Source: an uncultured Verrucomicrobiota bacterium (GTDB lineage Bacteria; Verrucomicrobiota; Verrucomicrobiia; Opitutales; Seribacteraceae). From it: a DNA stretch of 64,000 bases. Shown one piece after another: positions 44,370-54,667 of this stretch (position 1 is its first letter; each line of letters opens with the position of its first letter). The notes below the pieces were generated by a model. That model was given only the letters and a program-made list of their open reading frames with translations, was not told the origin of the DNA and did no database searches. The stretch spans positions 1 through 64,000 of the forward strand of contig CACHJU010000007.1 in NCBI GenBank assembly GCA_902580225.1, written 5' to 3'. Both the position numbers and the translations under genes were made by a program.

Positions 44370-45221
44370 TTAATCAAATACCACAGTCTTATTTTGGTAA
44401 ACCAGTACTCGGTTTTGCAAATGTCTACGAACAGCAGTAGATAAAACCAATTTTTCTAAATCACGCCCCTTTTCAATTAATTCTTTCGGTCCATGTCGAT
44501 GACTCACCCGAGTGACATCCTGCCCAATAATCGGACCCTCATCAAGATCCTCGGTCACATAATGAGCAGTTGCTCCTATTAATTTAACCCCACGAGTATA
44601 AGCCTGATGATAAGGCTTAGCTCCAACAAATGAAGGGAGAAAGGAATGATGTATATTAATCACAGGACAGCCTACTTTTTCAAGAAAACTTTTACTTAAA
44701 ATCTGCATGTAGCGAGCGAGAACTAGCAATTCTATTTTCTGCTTCTGGATCCAACTTAATTGCTTGGCTTCTTCTTCGAGCTTATTCTCGTTTGTCAAAG
44801 TAAATCCTTTGAAAGGTAAGCCATAATTACCTGTAGCCTCAAGCAAATCCATATGATTAGACAGAACACCCACAATTTCAGCATTCCATTCACCGGATCG
44901 AACGCGAAGGGCTAAATCATGAAAACAATGATCTGCCTTAGAAACCATTATGCCAATCTTTGGACAGTCGTCCTGATATCCAATTTGAACAGACATACCA
45001 AGCTCAAGCTGTGCCATCTGCTTAAAAGCTATCCCTTCTTCGAGTGGATCACTATTTGGGGAACACTCCCATTCCACTCTTTGAAAAAAAACATTTTGTT
45101 GACGGTCTAAATGCTGATCCGCATGCAATACATTACTACCCCGTTTGTGAATCCAGCCAGATATCTTGGCCACTATCCCAGATCGGTCAGCACCGTGCAA
45201 CAAAGCAGTAATTGAATTCAT
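44370..45221 (-). CDS. purU: Formyltetrahydrofolate deformylase
   Basis: 283 aa from ATG 45221; a TTG three nt earlier is also possible. It hydrolyses 10-formyl-THF to formate and THF. The N-terminal ACT-like part has LLHGADRSGIVAKISGWIHK (about 7-26). The catalytic part has INIHHSFLPSFVGAKPYHQA and ATAHYVTEDLDEGPII, with the conserved Asn-His-Asp set. The start is 6 nt after the carB stop, so it belongs to that transcript. Confidence 0.95.
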   Translation of the reverse strand: MNSITALLHGADRSGIVAKISGWIHKRGSNVLHADQHLDRQQNVFFQRVEWECSPNSDPLEEGIAFKQMAQLELGMSVQIGYQDDCPKIGIMVSKADHCFHDLALRVRSGEWNAEIVGVLSNHMDLLEATGNYGLPFKGFTLTNENKLEEEAKQLSWIQKQKIELLVLARYMQILSKSFLEKVGCPVINIHHSFLPSFVGAKPYHQAYTRGVKLIGATAHYVTEDLDEGPIIGQDVTRVSHRHGPKELIEKGRDLEKLVLSTAVRRHLQNRVLVYQNKTVVFD

Positions 45222-45227
45222 CAAAAC

Positions 45228-48200
45228 TTAGAATCTCGAATAATCCTGAAGAGATTTTACAGAAAACTTGCGATCTTTAAGAGAGCGAATGCCATCCAGA
45301 GCAGCAAAAGCTGAACCTAAAGTAGTGATAACCGGTACGCTATGAAGAACAGCCTCACTGCGTATACCATTTTCATCCCTTCTTGGAATCAATCCTAAAG
45401 GGGTGTTAATAACCAGTTGAATTTTTCCATTTTTTATTAAGTCTGCCACATTTGGCCGACCTTCACTTATTCTTAATACACCTTGGGCATTTATCCCGTG
45501 CACTTTTAAAAAAGCTGCGGTTCCTTCTGTGGAATAGAATGAAAAACCAAGTTTTGACAAACCCTTTGCAACAAGGAGTGCTTTTTCCTTATCCGAATCT
45601 TTTACGCTTAAAAAAACATTTCCTTCAAGTGGAAGAGAGGGCTTTGCTGCCATTTGGGTTTTGGCAAACGCTATGCCGAAATCCTTATCCTGCCCCATAA
45701 CCTCTCCCGTACTCCGCATCTCAGGAGTTAGTACAATAGGAGAACCAGGAAAACGACTAAATGGAAAAACTGACTCTTTGATTGCCCAATGTTTTGGAAC
45801 AATTTCCTCAACGAATCCTAAATCTTTAAGCTTTGCACCAGCCATTACACGGGCTCCGAATTTTGCAAGCGGAATCCCAATTGCCTTACTCACAAAAGGA
45901 ACAGTTCGGGAGGCACGCGGGTTTACTTCAATCACGAACAAGCTTCCGTCTTTAATTGCAAATTGAATATTCATTAAACCAATCACCTTGAGAGCTTTTG
46001 CTAGATCATGTGAAGCTTGCCTTACTTCCTCAATCATCTCACTTGGTAAATCATGAGGGGGTAACACCATCGCTGCATCCCCGCTGTGCACACCAGCAAA
46101 TTCAATGTGTTGAAGCATCCCTCCAACAATGGTAGTGTTTCCATCAGAAATACAATCCACATCCAATTCTATTGCTTCCTCTAAAAACTTATCCAGTAAA
46201 ACCGGCTTACCAGGCGCAACCGCGAAAGCTTCTTTGACTACTTTTTCAAGTTCTTTTTCATCATATACAATGAACATTCCTCGACCTCCCAAAACAAAGG
46301 AGGGACGAAGAAGAACTGGATAACCAATACGCAATGCCGCATCTTTTGCATCTTCGGGTTCAAGGGCAGTTTCATTTTCTGGCTGCTTTAATCCAATTTG
46401 ATTTAGAATTTGCTTAAATTTTTTGCGGTCTTCCGCAAGATCTATGCTTTCTGGGGAAGTCCCAATCACTTTAACCCCGGCAGCCTTTAATCCGCTAGCT
46501 AAGTTTAGAGGAGTTTGACCACCATACTGGACAATCGCACCATCACACTTCTCCTGATGATAAATTTCCAAAACATCTTCTAAAGTCAAGGGTTCAAAAT
46601 AGAGACGATCGGATACATCATAATCTGTTGAAACAGTCTCAGGATTAGAATTTACCATGACGGTTTCAAATCCCGCTTCCCGAAGTGCAAAAGATGCGTG
46701 CACACAACAGTAATCAAATTCGATTCCTTGACCAATCCGATTTGGCCCACCTCCAAGAATCATAATTTTCTTTTCCTGGGATTTACTTATTTCATTTTCA
46801 TCTCCATAAGAGGAATAATAATAGGGAGTAAAAGCTTCAAATTCCGCAGCACAAGTATCCACTAGTCGAAATGTCGTAAAAATTCCCAGAGTTTCTCTTT
46901 TGTTCTTCACTTCAGGTGGTTGGCAGTCCCAAAAGTTTGCCAATTGGCGGTCTGAGAAGCCAGATTCCTTTGCACTTCTCAATAATTCATAATCTACTTT
47001 CGAGATATCAGTCTCTTTCAAAATACATTCCAGGGAATATATTTCACTAAGTTGCTCAGTAAACCAACGGTCAATTCCTGACTTGAGCGAAATCTGCTCA
47101 GCAGTCATTCCAGCATCAAGAGCACAATGTAGATATTGGGGGCGTTCCGCAGAAGGTCTTTTCACTCCGGCCCGAATCGCAGAAACATCCAATTCTAATT
47201 CACAAAGTTTTTTTGATTCAAATCCTTCAAGCCCGATTTCTAATGAACGCAATGCCTTTTGAAAAGATTCTTTGAAGGTTCTTCCGATCGCCATAGCCTC
47301 ACCGACCGACTTCATCGCTGAAGTAAGAGTGGAATCCGCTTCAGGAAATTTCTCAAAGGTAAACCGGGGAATTTTGGTTACCACATAATCGATGGAAGGC
47401 TCAAAGCACGCAGGAGTTTCCTGAGTCACATCGTTTTGAAGTTCGTCCAAAGAATAGCCTACGGCTAATTTAGCTGCAAATTTAGCAATGGGAAATCCCG
47501 TTGCTTTTGATGCTAGGGCCGAACTTCTGGAAACCCTTGGGTTCATTTCAATTACCACCATTCTTCCTGTTGCAGGATCGGTCGCAAATTGAATATTACT
47601 CCCACCGGTTTCAACTCCAATTTCACGAATACAAGCAAAGGAAGCGTCTCGCATTAATTGAAATTCTTTATCAGAAAGAGTCATAGCAGGGGCAACCGTT
47701 ATTGAATCGCCGGTATGCACTCCCATTGGATCAAAATTTTCAATAGAGCAAATCACCACGCACTGATCTTTGTAATCCCGCATAACCTCCATTTCATACT
47801 CCTTCCATCCGAGCAGACATTCCTCTACAAGAACCTGATTGATTGGAGAGGCATCCAATCCTGACCTGAGCATTTCATCAAATTCCTCGCGATTATAAGC
47901 TATCCCACCACCCGTTCCTCCAAGCGTGAATGCGGGTCGCAAAATAAGTGGAAAATCACCCAACTTATCCAGATATTCCTGAGCTTGATCTTGGGAAGTT
48001 ATGGAGTAAGAAAGAGCAACATCCAAGCCTATATCAAGCATGGCTTGTTTAAAGAGTTCTCGATCCTCCCCTTTTTTAATAGCTTCTGGCTTTGCACCAA
48101 TCATTTCCACCCCATATTCCTCCAAAATTCCAGCATGATAAAGCTCGAGAGATAAATTCAAGCCAGTTTGCCCGCCCAGAGTGGGTAAAAGTGCGTCTGG

Positions 48201-48446
48201 TCTTTCTTTTTCAATAATCTTACGAACACTTTCAACTGTCAACGGCTCCACATAGGTGGCATCGGCAAACTCAGGGTCAGTCATTATCGTAGCTGGATTA
48301 CTATTCACTAATGACACTCTATAGCCTTCTTCGCGTAGTGCTTTACAAGCTTGGGCACCACTGTAATCAAACTCGCAGGCTTGACCTATTATGATTGGTC
48401 CAGAACCAATGATTAGGATGTGTTTTATGTCGTTTCTTCTAGGCAT
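45228..48446 (-). CDS. carB: Carbamoyl-phosphate synthase large subunit
   Basis: 1072 aa from ATG 48446, giving the typical start [18 protein letters not shown]; a TTG at 48473 would add nine atypical residues. Two ATP-grasp halves are seen ([10 protein letters not shown] near the first, [10 protein letters not shown] near the second), each after an FDYSG/FDYCC signature. The C-terminal MGS-like allosteric domain has [16 protein letters not shown]. It makes carbamoyl phosphate for pyrimidine and arginine synthesis. The glutaminase subunit carA is not in the window. No clear ribosome site precedes the ATG. Confidence 0.97.
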   Translation of the reverse strand: MPRRNDIKHILIIGSGPIIIGQACEFDYSGAQACKALREEGYRVSLVNSNPATIMTDPEFADATYVEPLTVESVRKIIEKERPDALLPTLGGQTGLNLSLELYHAGILEEYGVEMIGAKPEAIKKGEDRELFKQAMLDIGLDVALSYSITSQDQAQEYLDKLGDFPLILRPAFTLGGTGGGIAYNREEFDEMLRSGLDASPINQVLVEECLLGWKEYEMEVMRDYKDQCVVICSIENFDPMGVHTGDSITVAPAMTLSDKEFQLMRDASFACIREIGVETGGSNIQFATDPATGRMVVIEMNPRVSRSSALASKATGFPIAKFAAKLAVGYSLDELQNDVTQETPACFEPSIDYVVTKIPRFTFEKFPEADSTLTSAMKSVGEAMAIGRTFKESFQKALRSLEIGLEGFESKKLCELELDVSAIRAGVKRPSAERPQYLHCALDAGMTAEQISLKSGIDRWFTEQLSEIYSLECILKETDISKVDYELLRSAKESGFSDRQLANFWDCQPPEVKNKRETLGIFTTFRLVDTCAAEFEAFTPYYYSSYGDENEISKSQEKKIMILGGGPNRIGQGIEFDYCCVHASFALREAGFETVMVNSNPETVSTDYDVSDRLYFEPLTLEDVLEIYHQEKCDGAIVQYGGQTPLNLASGLKAAGVKVIGTSPESIDLAEDRKKFKQILNQIGLKQPENETALEPEDAKDAALRIGYPVLLRPSFVLGGRGMFIVYDEKELEKVVKEAFAVAPGKPVLLDKFLEEAIELDVDCISDGNTTIVGGMLQHIEFAGVHSGDAAMVLPPHDLPSEMIEEVRQASHDLAKALKVIGLMNIQFAIKDGSLFVIEVNPRASRTVPFVSKAIGIPLAKFGARVMAGAKLKDLGFVEEIVPKHWAIKESVFPFSRFPGSPIVLTPEMRSTGEVMGQDKDFGIAFAKTQMAAKPSLPLEGNVFLSVKDSDKEKALLVAKGLSKLGFSFYSTEGTAAFLKVHGINAQGVLRISEGRPNVADLIKNGKIQLVINTPLGLIPRRDENGIRSEAVLHSVPVITTLGSAFAALDGIRSLKDRKFSVKSLQDYSRF

Positions 48447-48471
48447 CAAAAATATAAATATAATGTTGGGC

Positions 48472-48499
48472 AAAAAAAAAGACCCGTATCGAGCCTTTT
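48472..48499 (-). terminator. Rho-independent terminator for the small Cys-rich gene
   Basis: On the minus strand, arms AAAAGGCTC and GGGTCTTTT pair with two G-U pairs around a 5-nt loop and run into a stretch of T. It lies 45 nt downstream of the small Cys-rich gene and ends 25 nt before the carB ATG. This makes the carB leader very short or places its promoter inside this region. Confidence 0.65.
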
Positions 48500-48543
48500 A
48501 AAAATGTTTTGGACAGTTTAATCAAATCCAATCGAAAAATAAA

Positions 48544-48846
48544 CTAAAGAGAAGCCTTTTTTTTGCACTTCGAACAACAGAAACCTATGATTAAGGTTTT
48601 ACGTACTGGCTTGGCTGAAAAAGAACAAACCTTATTACCTGGTAGAGTCTTCCTTACGAAGTCGAGTAAATTCGAAGATGCTTTCTTCATACAATTTGTA
48701 CAACAAACTCCAAAAGATAATACTTGTGCAGAGTCTACCTCATTCATTGAAAACGGACACTTATCATTAACCGTTTTAACCGATGTTGTTGCAGCGTAGC
48801 TGAAATGGGAAAGCAAGGAAAAATAAAATAGTATTCTTATGGACAT
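48544..48846 (-). CDS. Small exported protein with two YHS-like cysteine motifs
   Basis: 100 aa with a signal-like N-terminus (about 1-18, ending SYAATTS). Two similar units follow: residues about 30-58 (KCPFSMNEVDSAQVLSFGVC then CTNCMKKAS) and 71-99 (KVCSFSAKPVRKTLIIGFCC then SKCKKKAS). Each unit has the pattern C(P)FS..V......FG(V)CC..C.KKAS, like the core of YHS/TRASH-type metal-binding domains. The spacing of four cysteines per unit suits a transition metal. The role is likely metal binding or delivery in the periplasm. The gene has its own terminator. Confidence 0.7.
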   Translation of the reverse strand: MSIRILFYFSLLSHFSYAATTSVKTVNDKCPFSMNEVDSAQVLSFGVCCTNCMKKASSNLLDFVRKTLPGNKVCSFSAKPVRKTLIIGFCCSKCKKKASL

Positions 48847-48890
48847 GATTTTATGTTAAATATCTAAAGTGAAAACTCAATTCAAAGATC

Positions 48891-49553
48891 TTAGGCAATT
48901 GGGGGTAATCCGCCTCCTATTAGATCAACTAATGCATCTTTTACTTTTTTTCCCCCAGAAACAACCTGTATAGTATGACCAATGCTGTTAAAGTTTTTCA
49001 AACACTCAATTATACAATCAGCTAGATCCTCTCTGGGCAAATACCCATGAAAACCAAGATCTTCAGCTACTTGAATACGACCAGTACCCCGTTCGTTAAT
49101 CAATGTACCTGGAGCCAGTATTGTATAGTCTAGCGTGGAAGCTCGAAGTCGGGAATCAGCAACACCCTTTGCTCGCAAGTAATATTGAATTCTCTTAGAG
49201 TCACTATTCGGGTCAGCTCCTATGGCACTTACCATTATAAATCGCCGTATTCCTTCATCTTCACAATCCTTCATTAATTTAATTGCCGCATTTTGATCTA
49301 CATCAGTCGTTTTGTCAGCCCCAGTGTGCCCGCCCGAACCAGCTGTGAATACGACCGCGTCCAAACCGGGAAGAAATGAGGATACCCCTTCCTCTAAATC
49401 TCCCACAACTGAGGGAACACCCAGCGCGGTAAATTTAGTTTGCTGAAGTCCATCACGAATTAAGCCGATCGGAGAAAAACCAGATTGACCCCATAATTTT
49501 CCACATAAAATTGTTCCCACTTTCCCGTTCGCACCGGCAATTAAAACTTTCAC
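48891..49553 (-). CDS. NAD(P)-binding atypical SDR protein (SDR5/NmrA-like)
   Basis: 220 aa from the GTG at 49553; a frame from 49628 adds 25 residues with no dinucleotide-fold sequence. VKVLIAGANGKVGTIL is a classical extended-SDR nucleotide loop (GxxGxxG type). VVFTAGSGG, FIMVSAIGAD and ILAPGTLIN follow the NmrA or YwnB-like family. No active-site YxxxK is seen. The role may be redox sensing or reduction. It diverges from gltX by 97 nt. Confidence 0.82.
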   Translation of the reverse strand: MKVLIAGANGKVGTILCGKLWGQSGFSPIGLIRDGLQQTKFTALGVPSVVGDLEEGVSSFLPGLDAVVFTAGSGGHTGADKTTDVDQNAAIKLMKDCEDEGIRRFIMVSAIGADPNSDSKRIQYYLRAKGVADSRLRASTLDYTILAPGTLINERGTGRIQVAEDLGFHGYLPREDLADCIIECLKNFNSIGHTIQVVSGGKKVKDALVDLIGGGLPPIA

Positions 49554-49650
49554 GCTTCTTTTATATAGACTCGTTCTGAAGTTTGCAAGTGTCTGATCAA
49601 CAGAATTTGTTCGTCCTAATCTAGACAATTCATTAAATTGACAAATTTAA

Positions 49651-51162
49651 ATGACTATACCTGTAAGAACCCGAATTGCCCCATCTCCAACTGGCTCACC
49701 CCATGTGGGTACAGCATACATGGCATTATTTAATTATGCCTATGCCAAGAAAAACAAGGGAGATATGGTGCTGCGAATTGAGGATACTGATCAAAAACGC
49801 TCTTCAATTGATTCAGAAAATGCCATCATGAATTCTCTCAAATGGCTAGGCATTGAATGGGATGAAGGACCAGACAAAACAGGAAAGTTTGGCCCCTACA
49901 GACAAAGTGAGCGTAAAGAAATTCATGCCCGACATGTTCAAATCCTTTTGGATAATGGATTCGCCTACCCCTGTTTTTGCTCATCACAAAGACTTAAAGA
50001 ACTTAGAACCTCACAAATTGCCAATAAAGAAACCCCCCGTTATGACGGACATTGCCTTAATCTAACAAAAGAGGAAATATCCCAAAAAATAGAAGCTGGT
50101 GAGAAATATGTTATTCGGCTGAAGATTCCCACCGAAGGAAAATGTTGTTTTACCGATAAACTTAGGGGAAAAGTTGAAATCGACTGGAAGCAAATTGATC
50201 ATCAAGTACTGCAAAAGTCAGACGGATTCCCCACTTATCACCTTGCAAATGTAGTCGATGACCACCTCATGAATATTAGTCATGTAATACGGGGAGAGGA
50301 ATGGATCAGTAGCACCCCGAAACATATTCTTCTGTATCAATACTTTGGATGGGAACCTCCATCATATACTCACCTTCCTCTTTTGAGGAACCCGGACAAA
50401 TCAAAACTTTCTAAAAGAAAAAATCCAACTGGCATCAATTATTTCCGTGAGGCAGGATTTCTCCCGGAAGCTATGATCAACTATCTTGGTATGATGGGAT
50501 ACACTTTGCCCGATCAAAGAGAAATTTTTTCAATAGACGAATTTACCCAAACCTTTGACATTCATAGAATGAGTCTGGGGGGACCGATTTTTGACCTCTC
50601 CAAGTTAAAATGGCTAAATGGCAGATATTTAAGGGAAAAACTTTCTGAAAAAGAAGTGGTCGCACGAATAATTGAATGGAAAATCAATTCTAAATTCATC
50701 CAAAAAATTATTCCTCATGCCTTACAAAGAATTGAAAATTTTTCAGACTTTATTCCCTTGACCGGTTTTCTTTTTGAAGAAAATCCAACTTTTTCTCACT
50801 CTCAACTCATTGGAAAAATTAATCCAGATGAAGCCATCAAATTAATCAAGATTTGCGAATGGGAATTAGAAAAAATTCAGGAATGGAATCGGAATAATAT
50901 CTTTTTCATTTTTCAAAGCCTTGCAGAAAAAGAAGATTATAAAATAAAATCAATTCTCCCCCTTTTTTTTCAGGTAATTAGTGGAAATAGTGTTTCCCTC
51001 CCTTTATTTGATGCTATCGAAATATTAGGTCCTGACCTAACCAGACTGCGTTTACGAAAAGCACTTGAATACCTTTCTAGTCAGGGTTCTAGTTTGAGTA
51101 AAAAAGACCTAAAATCCTTGGAAAAAGAATACCGTTCTAAATACGGAAACAGGGTAGACTAA
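49651..51162 (+). CDS. gltX: Glutamate-tRNA ligase
   Basis: 503 aa. Charges tRNA-Glu. Class I motifs are present: TRIAPSPTGSPHVGTAYMA (HIGH-like HVGT, about 7-25) and KLSKRKNPTG (KMSKS-like, about 252-261). The zinc-like segment CFCSSQRLKEL occurs near 109. The C-terminal anticodon domain is helical. Length is normal. glnS follows 30 nt later, so the two are probably co-transcribed, and tRNA-Gln need not be made by GatCAB. Confidence 0.96.
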   Translation: MTIPVRTRIAPSPTGSPHVGTAYMALFNYAYAKKNKGDMVLRIEDTDQKRSSIDSENAIMNSLKWLGIEWDEGPDKTGKFGPYRQSERKEIHARHVQILLDNGFAYPCFCSSQRLKELRTSQIANKETPRYDGHCLNLTKEEISQKIEAGEKYVIRLKIPTEGKCCFTDKLRGKVEIDWKQIDHQVLQKSDGFPTYHLANVVDDHLMNISHVIRGEEWISSTPKHILLYQYFGWEPPSYTHLPLLRNPDKSKLSKRKNPTGINYFREAGFLPEAMINYLGMMGYTLPDQREIFSIDEFTQTFDIHRMSLGGPIFDLSKLKWLNGRYLREKLSEKEVVARIIEWKINSKFIQKIIPHALQRIENFSDFIPLTGFLFEENPTFSHSQLIGKINPDEAIKLIKICEWELEKIQEWNRNNIFFIFQSLAEKEDYKIKSILPLFFQVISGNSVSLPLFDAIEILGPDLTRLRLRKALEYLSSQGSSLSKKDLKSLEKEYRSKYGNRVD

Positions 51163-51192
51163 AATAAACCAAGTAAGGATTAATGTTTATTC

Positions 51193-52878
51193 ATGAACCA
51201 AGAAAATAAGGAAAAAAGCCTAGACTTCATTCGTGCACGAGTTAAAGAAGAACAAGAAGCCGGTAAAAATGAAGGGAAGGTGCATACCCGTTTTCCTCCT
51301 GAACCCAATGGTTATCTCCATCTCGGGCATGCCAAAAGCATTTGCTTGAATTTCGGTATAGCTAGTGAGTTTGGAGGTCTCTGCAATCTAAGGCTGGATG
51401 ACACCAACCCAGTGGCCGAGAAAATAGAATATGCCGAGGCAATAAAAGAGGATGTAAAATGGCTCGGTTTTAATTGGGACGACCGTCTCTGTCACGCTTC
51501 AGATTACTTCGATCAACTCTTTGATTGGGCAATCCAACTCATAAAATCCGGAAAGGCCTATGTCTGCGATCTTGATTTCGGAGAGATGAAAAAACTTCGC
51601 GGTACGCTGGTCACTCCAGGTCAACCAAGCCCATTTAGAGACCGTTCTGTCGAGGAGAATATAAATCTCTTTTTGAAGATGCAAAATGGTGAATTTCCTG
51701 ATGGGACAAAAACATTACGGGCCAAAATAGACATGACATCACCCAATATGAACATGAGAGATCCTGTTATTTACAGAATCATTCATAAAGAACATCCTAA
51801 AACAGCGGATAAATGGAAAATTTATCCCTCTTATGACTACGCACATGGTCAATCCGATTCTATCGAAGGAATTACCCACTCTTTATGCACACTTGAATTT
51901 GAGCAACATCGCCCCCTTTATGACTGGTTTTGTGAAAATTTAAAAATTCATCATCCCCAACAAATTGAATTTGCTCGACTCAATCTCACTTATGTAGTGA
52001 TGAGTAAGAGAAAGATGCTTCGATTGGTTGAAGAAGGTTATGTAGAAGGTTGGAACGACCCTAGAATGCCTACCATTCAGGGTATGAGAAGAAGGGGGTT
52101 CACGCCCCAAGCCATTCTTGAATTTTGCGACCGGGTTGGATTGGCTAAAAGGGAAAATACTATTGAGGTGGAACTACTCGAACACTGCCTCAGGCAGGAT
52201 CTAAATAAAAGAGCTCAAAGAAGATTGGGTGTTATGAATCCTCTCAAATTAACCATCGAAAACTACCCAGAAAATAAGAGGGAGGAAATAGATGCGGTCA
52301 ATAATCCCGAAGATGAAAGTGCAGGAACAAGAAAAGTACCTTTTTCTGGAAAACTTTTTATTGATAGTAGCGATTTTATGGAAGCCCCTCCGAAAAAATA
52401 CTTTCGCTTGGCTCCAGGGAAGGAAGTAAGATTAAAATATGCTTACTATGTGAGATGCAAAGATTTTATCAAAAACGATAAAGGAAATATCATTGAAGTA
52501 ATATGTACCTACGATCCTGAATCCAAAGGAGGTAATACAGAAGATGGGAGGAAGGTAAAAGGAACAATCCAATGGGTGGAAAGTGAAACTGCGATTCCAA
52601 CCAAGGTAAGACTATACGATCGTCTATTCTCTTTACCCTATCCCGAAGATACTGAAGAAGGTAAGGATTTTATAGAAAATATAAATCCAAATTCTCTTCA
52701 GGTTTTAGATACATGTTTGACCGAATCCAATCTGAATAAAATTGAAACTGAAATTCCTTTTCAACTCGAAAGAATTGGGTATTTTTGCAAGGATCGGGAT
52801 TCTTTACTTCAAGATAAATTAATTCTCAACCGAACCGTTGCATTGCGGGACAGTTGGGTAAAAGTAAATAAATCTTAG
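51193..52878 (+). CDS. glnS: Glutamine-tRNA ligase
   Basis: 561 aa. Charges tRNA-Gln directly. Motifs: FPPEPNGYLHLGHAKSICLN (HIGH-like HLGH, about 33-52) and VMSKRKML (KMSKS-like, about 271-278). DDTNPVAEKIEYAEAIKEDV is diagnostic for GlnRS, and LEFCDRVGLAKRENTIEVEL is typical of its middle. The C-terminal anticodon-binding barrels extend to the end. A potential AGGA lies about 15 nt upstream of the ATG. Confidence 0.97.
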   Translation: MNQENKEKSLDFIRARVKEEQEAGKNEGKVHTRFPPEPNGYLHLGHAKSICLNFGIASEFGGLCNLRLDDTNPVAEKIEYAEAIKEDVKWLGFNWDDRLCHASDYFDQLFDWAIQLIKSGKAYVCDLDFGEMKKLRGTLVTPGQPSPFRDRSVEENINLFLKMQNGEFPDGTKTLRAKIDMTSPNMNMRDPVIYRIIHKEHPKTADKWKIYPSYDYAHGQSDSIEGITHSLCTLEFEQHRPLYDWFCENLKIHHPQQIEFARLNLTYVVMSKRKMLRLVEEGYVEGWNDPRMPTIQGMRRRGFTPQAILEFCDRVGLAKRENTIEVELLEHCLRQDLNKRAQRRLGVMNPLKLTIENYPENKREEIDAVNNPEDESAGTRKVPFSGKLFIDSSDFMEAPPKKYFRLAPGKEVRLKYAYYVRCKDFIKNDKGNIIEVICTYDPESKGGNTEDGRKVKGTIQWVESETAIPTKVRLYDRLFSLPYPEDTEEGKDFIENINPNSLQVLDTCLTESNLNKIETEIPFQLERIGYFCKDRDSLLQDKLILNRTVALRDSWVKVNKS

Positions 52879-52997
52879 TTTTTTTATACAAAACTATTCT
52901 CTAAGTAGATGATTGAGGCTTGCAATGAATGAAATATTGGCAAATTCTTGTGAGATTCTTTTTAATAACAGCTTAAACATACAGCCCAATTAAAATC

Positions 52998-54563
52998 ATG
53001 AGTAGTCAAGATTCACAGCCTGATATGAAATTGTTCTGGGGGTGCTTTATAGCCCTCATCACCACAGCTTTTGCATTTATCACCAGAGCATTCCTTGTGA
53101 ATGCAGAGCCCTTTTGGCCAAGTACCTTCGGCTTGAATCAAGTTCAAGCACAAGAACTCTTCGGGGCTGGTATCTGGCCTTTTGCGATTAGTATAATCGT
53201 TTTCAGTCTTATCATAGACAATATCGGATACAGAGCGGCCATGTTCTTTAGCTTCATTTGTTATGCTCTATATGCTGTGCTTGCCTTTCAGGCATACGGA
53301 GTAGTCAATGCGGAAGGTCTTTCTGGAGAGTCTCTTAAATCGGCTCAGTCTGAAGCTTACGATCTTCTCTACATGGGTTCTGTCATACTAGGCTTAGGGA
53401 ACGGAACCGTTGAAGCATTTATCAATCCAGTGGTTGCAACCATGTTCAAAAAGGATAAAACTAAATGGCTTAATATTTTACATGCTGGATGGCCGGGTGG
53501 TCTAGTGCTGGGAGGAATTCTTACAATTTGGTTAGGAGCACAAGCAGCTGAAGACTGGAGAATTCTTATTTATTTAATCGCAATTCCCGCCGTAATTTAT
53601 CTCTTTATGTTGTTTAAAGCTGAATTCCCCGTTAATGAGCGAGTTGAATCAGGTACATCTTATAAAGAAATGCTTGCAGAATTTGGAGCAATCGGTGCTC
53701 TTATATCTGGCTATTTAATATTCCGTCAACTTGGAATGGTTTTTGGATGGAGCGATGAAATTGTTTACGGATTAACTATTGTTGGAACTGTAGCTTATGG
53801 ACTTTACTGCAAATCATTGGGTCGACCGCTATTGATTTTCATGTGCATAATTATGATTCCCTTAGCAACCACTGAGCTTGGAACTGATGCTGCAATATCA
53901 GGGCTCATGGAAGAACCAATGAAGGCAGCAGGCTATAATGGCCTATGGGTGCTGATATATACCTCCGCAATCATGATGGTACTTCGCTTTTGGTTTGCTG
54001 GTCCGATAGTAAATAAACTTGGACCTTTAGGCTTACTCGCCACCTCCGCTGTTCTTGCGATAGTTGGTCTTTATTTTCTTAGCACAGCTTCCGGCCTGGC
54101 CATGATTTTTATTTTTGCAACCCTTTATGGCTTCGGTAAGACTTTCTTTTGGCCAACCACACTCGGAGTAGTTTCGGAACAGTGCCCAAAGGGAGGTGCT
54201 TTAACTCTTAACGCTATTGCTGGAATCGGAATGCTAGCTGTTGGAATTCTTGGTGGTCCAGTCATCGGAAAAATGACTGAGGATTCAATCAAAGCTTCTA
54301 TCGAAGAGTCGACTTCCGCTGAAACTTACTCTTCCATTTCCAACGACGAAACTTATTTTCTGGGTGATTACACAGCAGTAGACGCTGAAAAAGTTGGCAC
54401 TCTTACTGATGATAACAAGTTAAAAGTAGAGGAAAGTATTCAATCAGGAAAACAAGGATCTCTTGCCAGAGTTGCAATATTTCCTATTTTTATGCTGGTT
54501 TGCTACATATCCTTAATTATGCATTTTAAAAATAAAGGCGGCTACAAACCAGTTGAGCTATAA
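52998..54563 (+). CDS. MFS-family transporter
   Basis: 521 aa with about 12-14 hydrophobic helices. The first half includes ELFGAGIWPFAISIIVFSLI and the MFS-type loop IDNIGYRAAMFF. A long polar insertion lies near 440-490 (EESTSAETYSSISNDETYFL). Its neighbours, a Gfo/Idh/MocA oxidoreductase and a PQQ-propeller protein, suggest carbohydrate or polyol uptake, but the substrate is not set by the sequence. A strong terminator ends the transcript. Confidence 0.87.
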   Translation: MSSQDSQPDMKLFWGCFIALITTAFAFITRAFLVNAEPFWPSTFGLNQVQAQELFGAGIWPFAISIIVFSLIIDNIGYRAAMFFSFICYALYAVLAFQAYGVVNAEGLSGESLKSAQSEAYDLLYMGSVILGLGNGTVEAFINPVVATMFKKDKTKWLNILHAGWPGGLVLGGILTIWLGAQAAEDWRILIYLIAIPAVIYLFMLFKAEFPVNERVESGTSYKEMLAEFGAIGALISGYLIFRQLGMVFGWSDEIVYGLTIVGTVAYGLYCKSLGRPLLIFMCIIMIPLATTELGTDAAISGLMEEPMKAAGYNGLWVLIYTSAIMMVLRFWFAGPIVNKLGPLGLLATSAVLAIVGLYFLSTASGLAMIFIFATLYGFGKTFFWPTTLGVVSEQCPKGGALTLNAIAGIGMLAVGILGGPVIGKMTEDSIKASIEESTSAETYSSISNDETYFLGDYTAVDAEKVGTLTDDNKLKVEESIQSGKQGSLARVAIFPIFMLVCYISLIMHFKNKGGYKPVEL

Positions 54564-54588
54564 ATAATTTTTTTCATTTAACTTTACA

Positions 54589-54622
54589 AAAAAAGCCATA
54601 TCCATTGGGATGTGGCTTTTTT
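54589..54622 (+). terminator. Intrinsic terminator after the MFS gene
   Basis: A 15-bp stem (AAAAAAGCCATATCC at 54589-54603 with GGATGTGGCTTTTTT at 54608-54622, one G-U) has a 4-nt loop and ends in a T-tract. It stands 26 nt downstream of the MFS stop, so the next gene has its own promoter. Confidence 0.9.
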
Positions 54623-54667
54623 AATCTCCTACTCTTCTGAATTTTAACCAACAACATATTATTTATT

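Noticed and set aside
45661-45966. Plus-strand ORF antisense to carB
   Set aside because: carB is full length and conserved here; the ORF has no motif.
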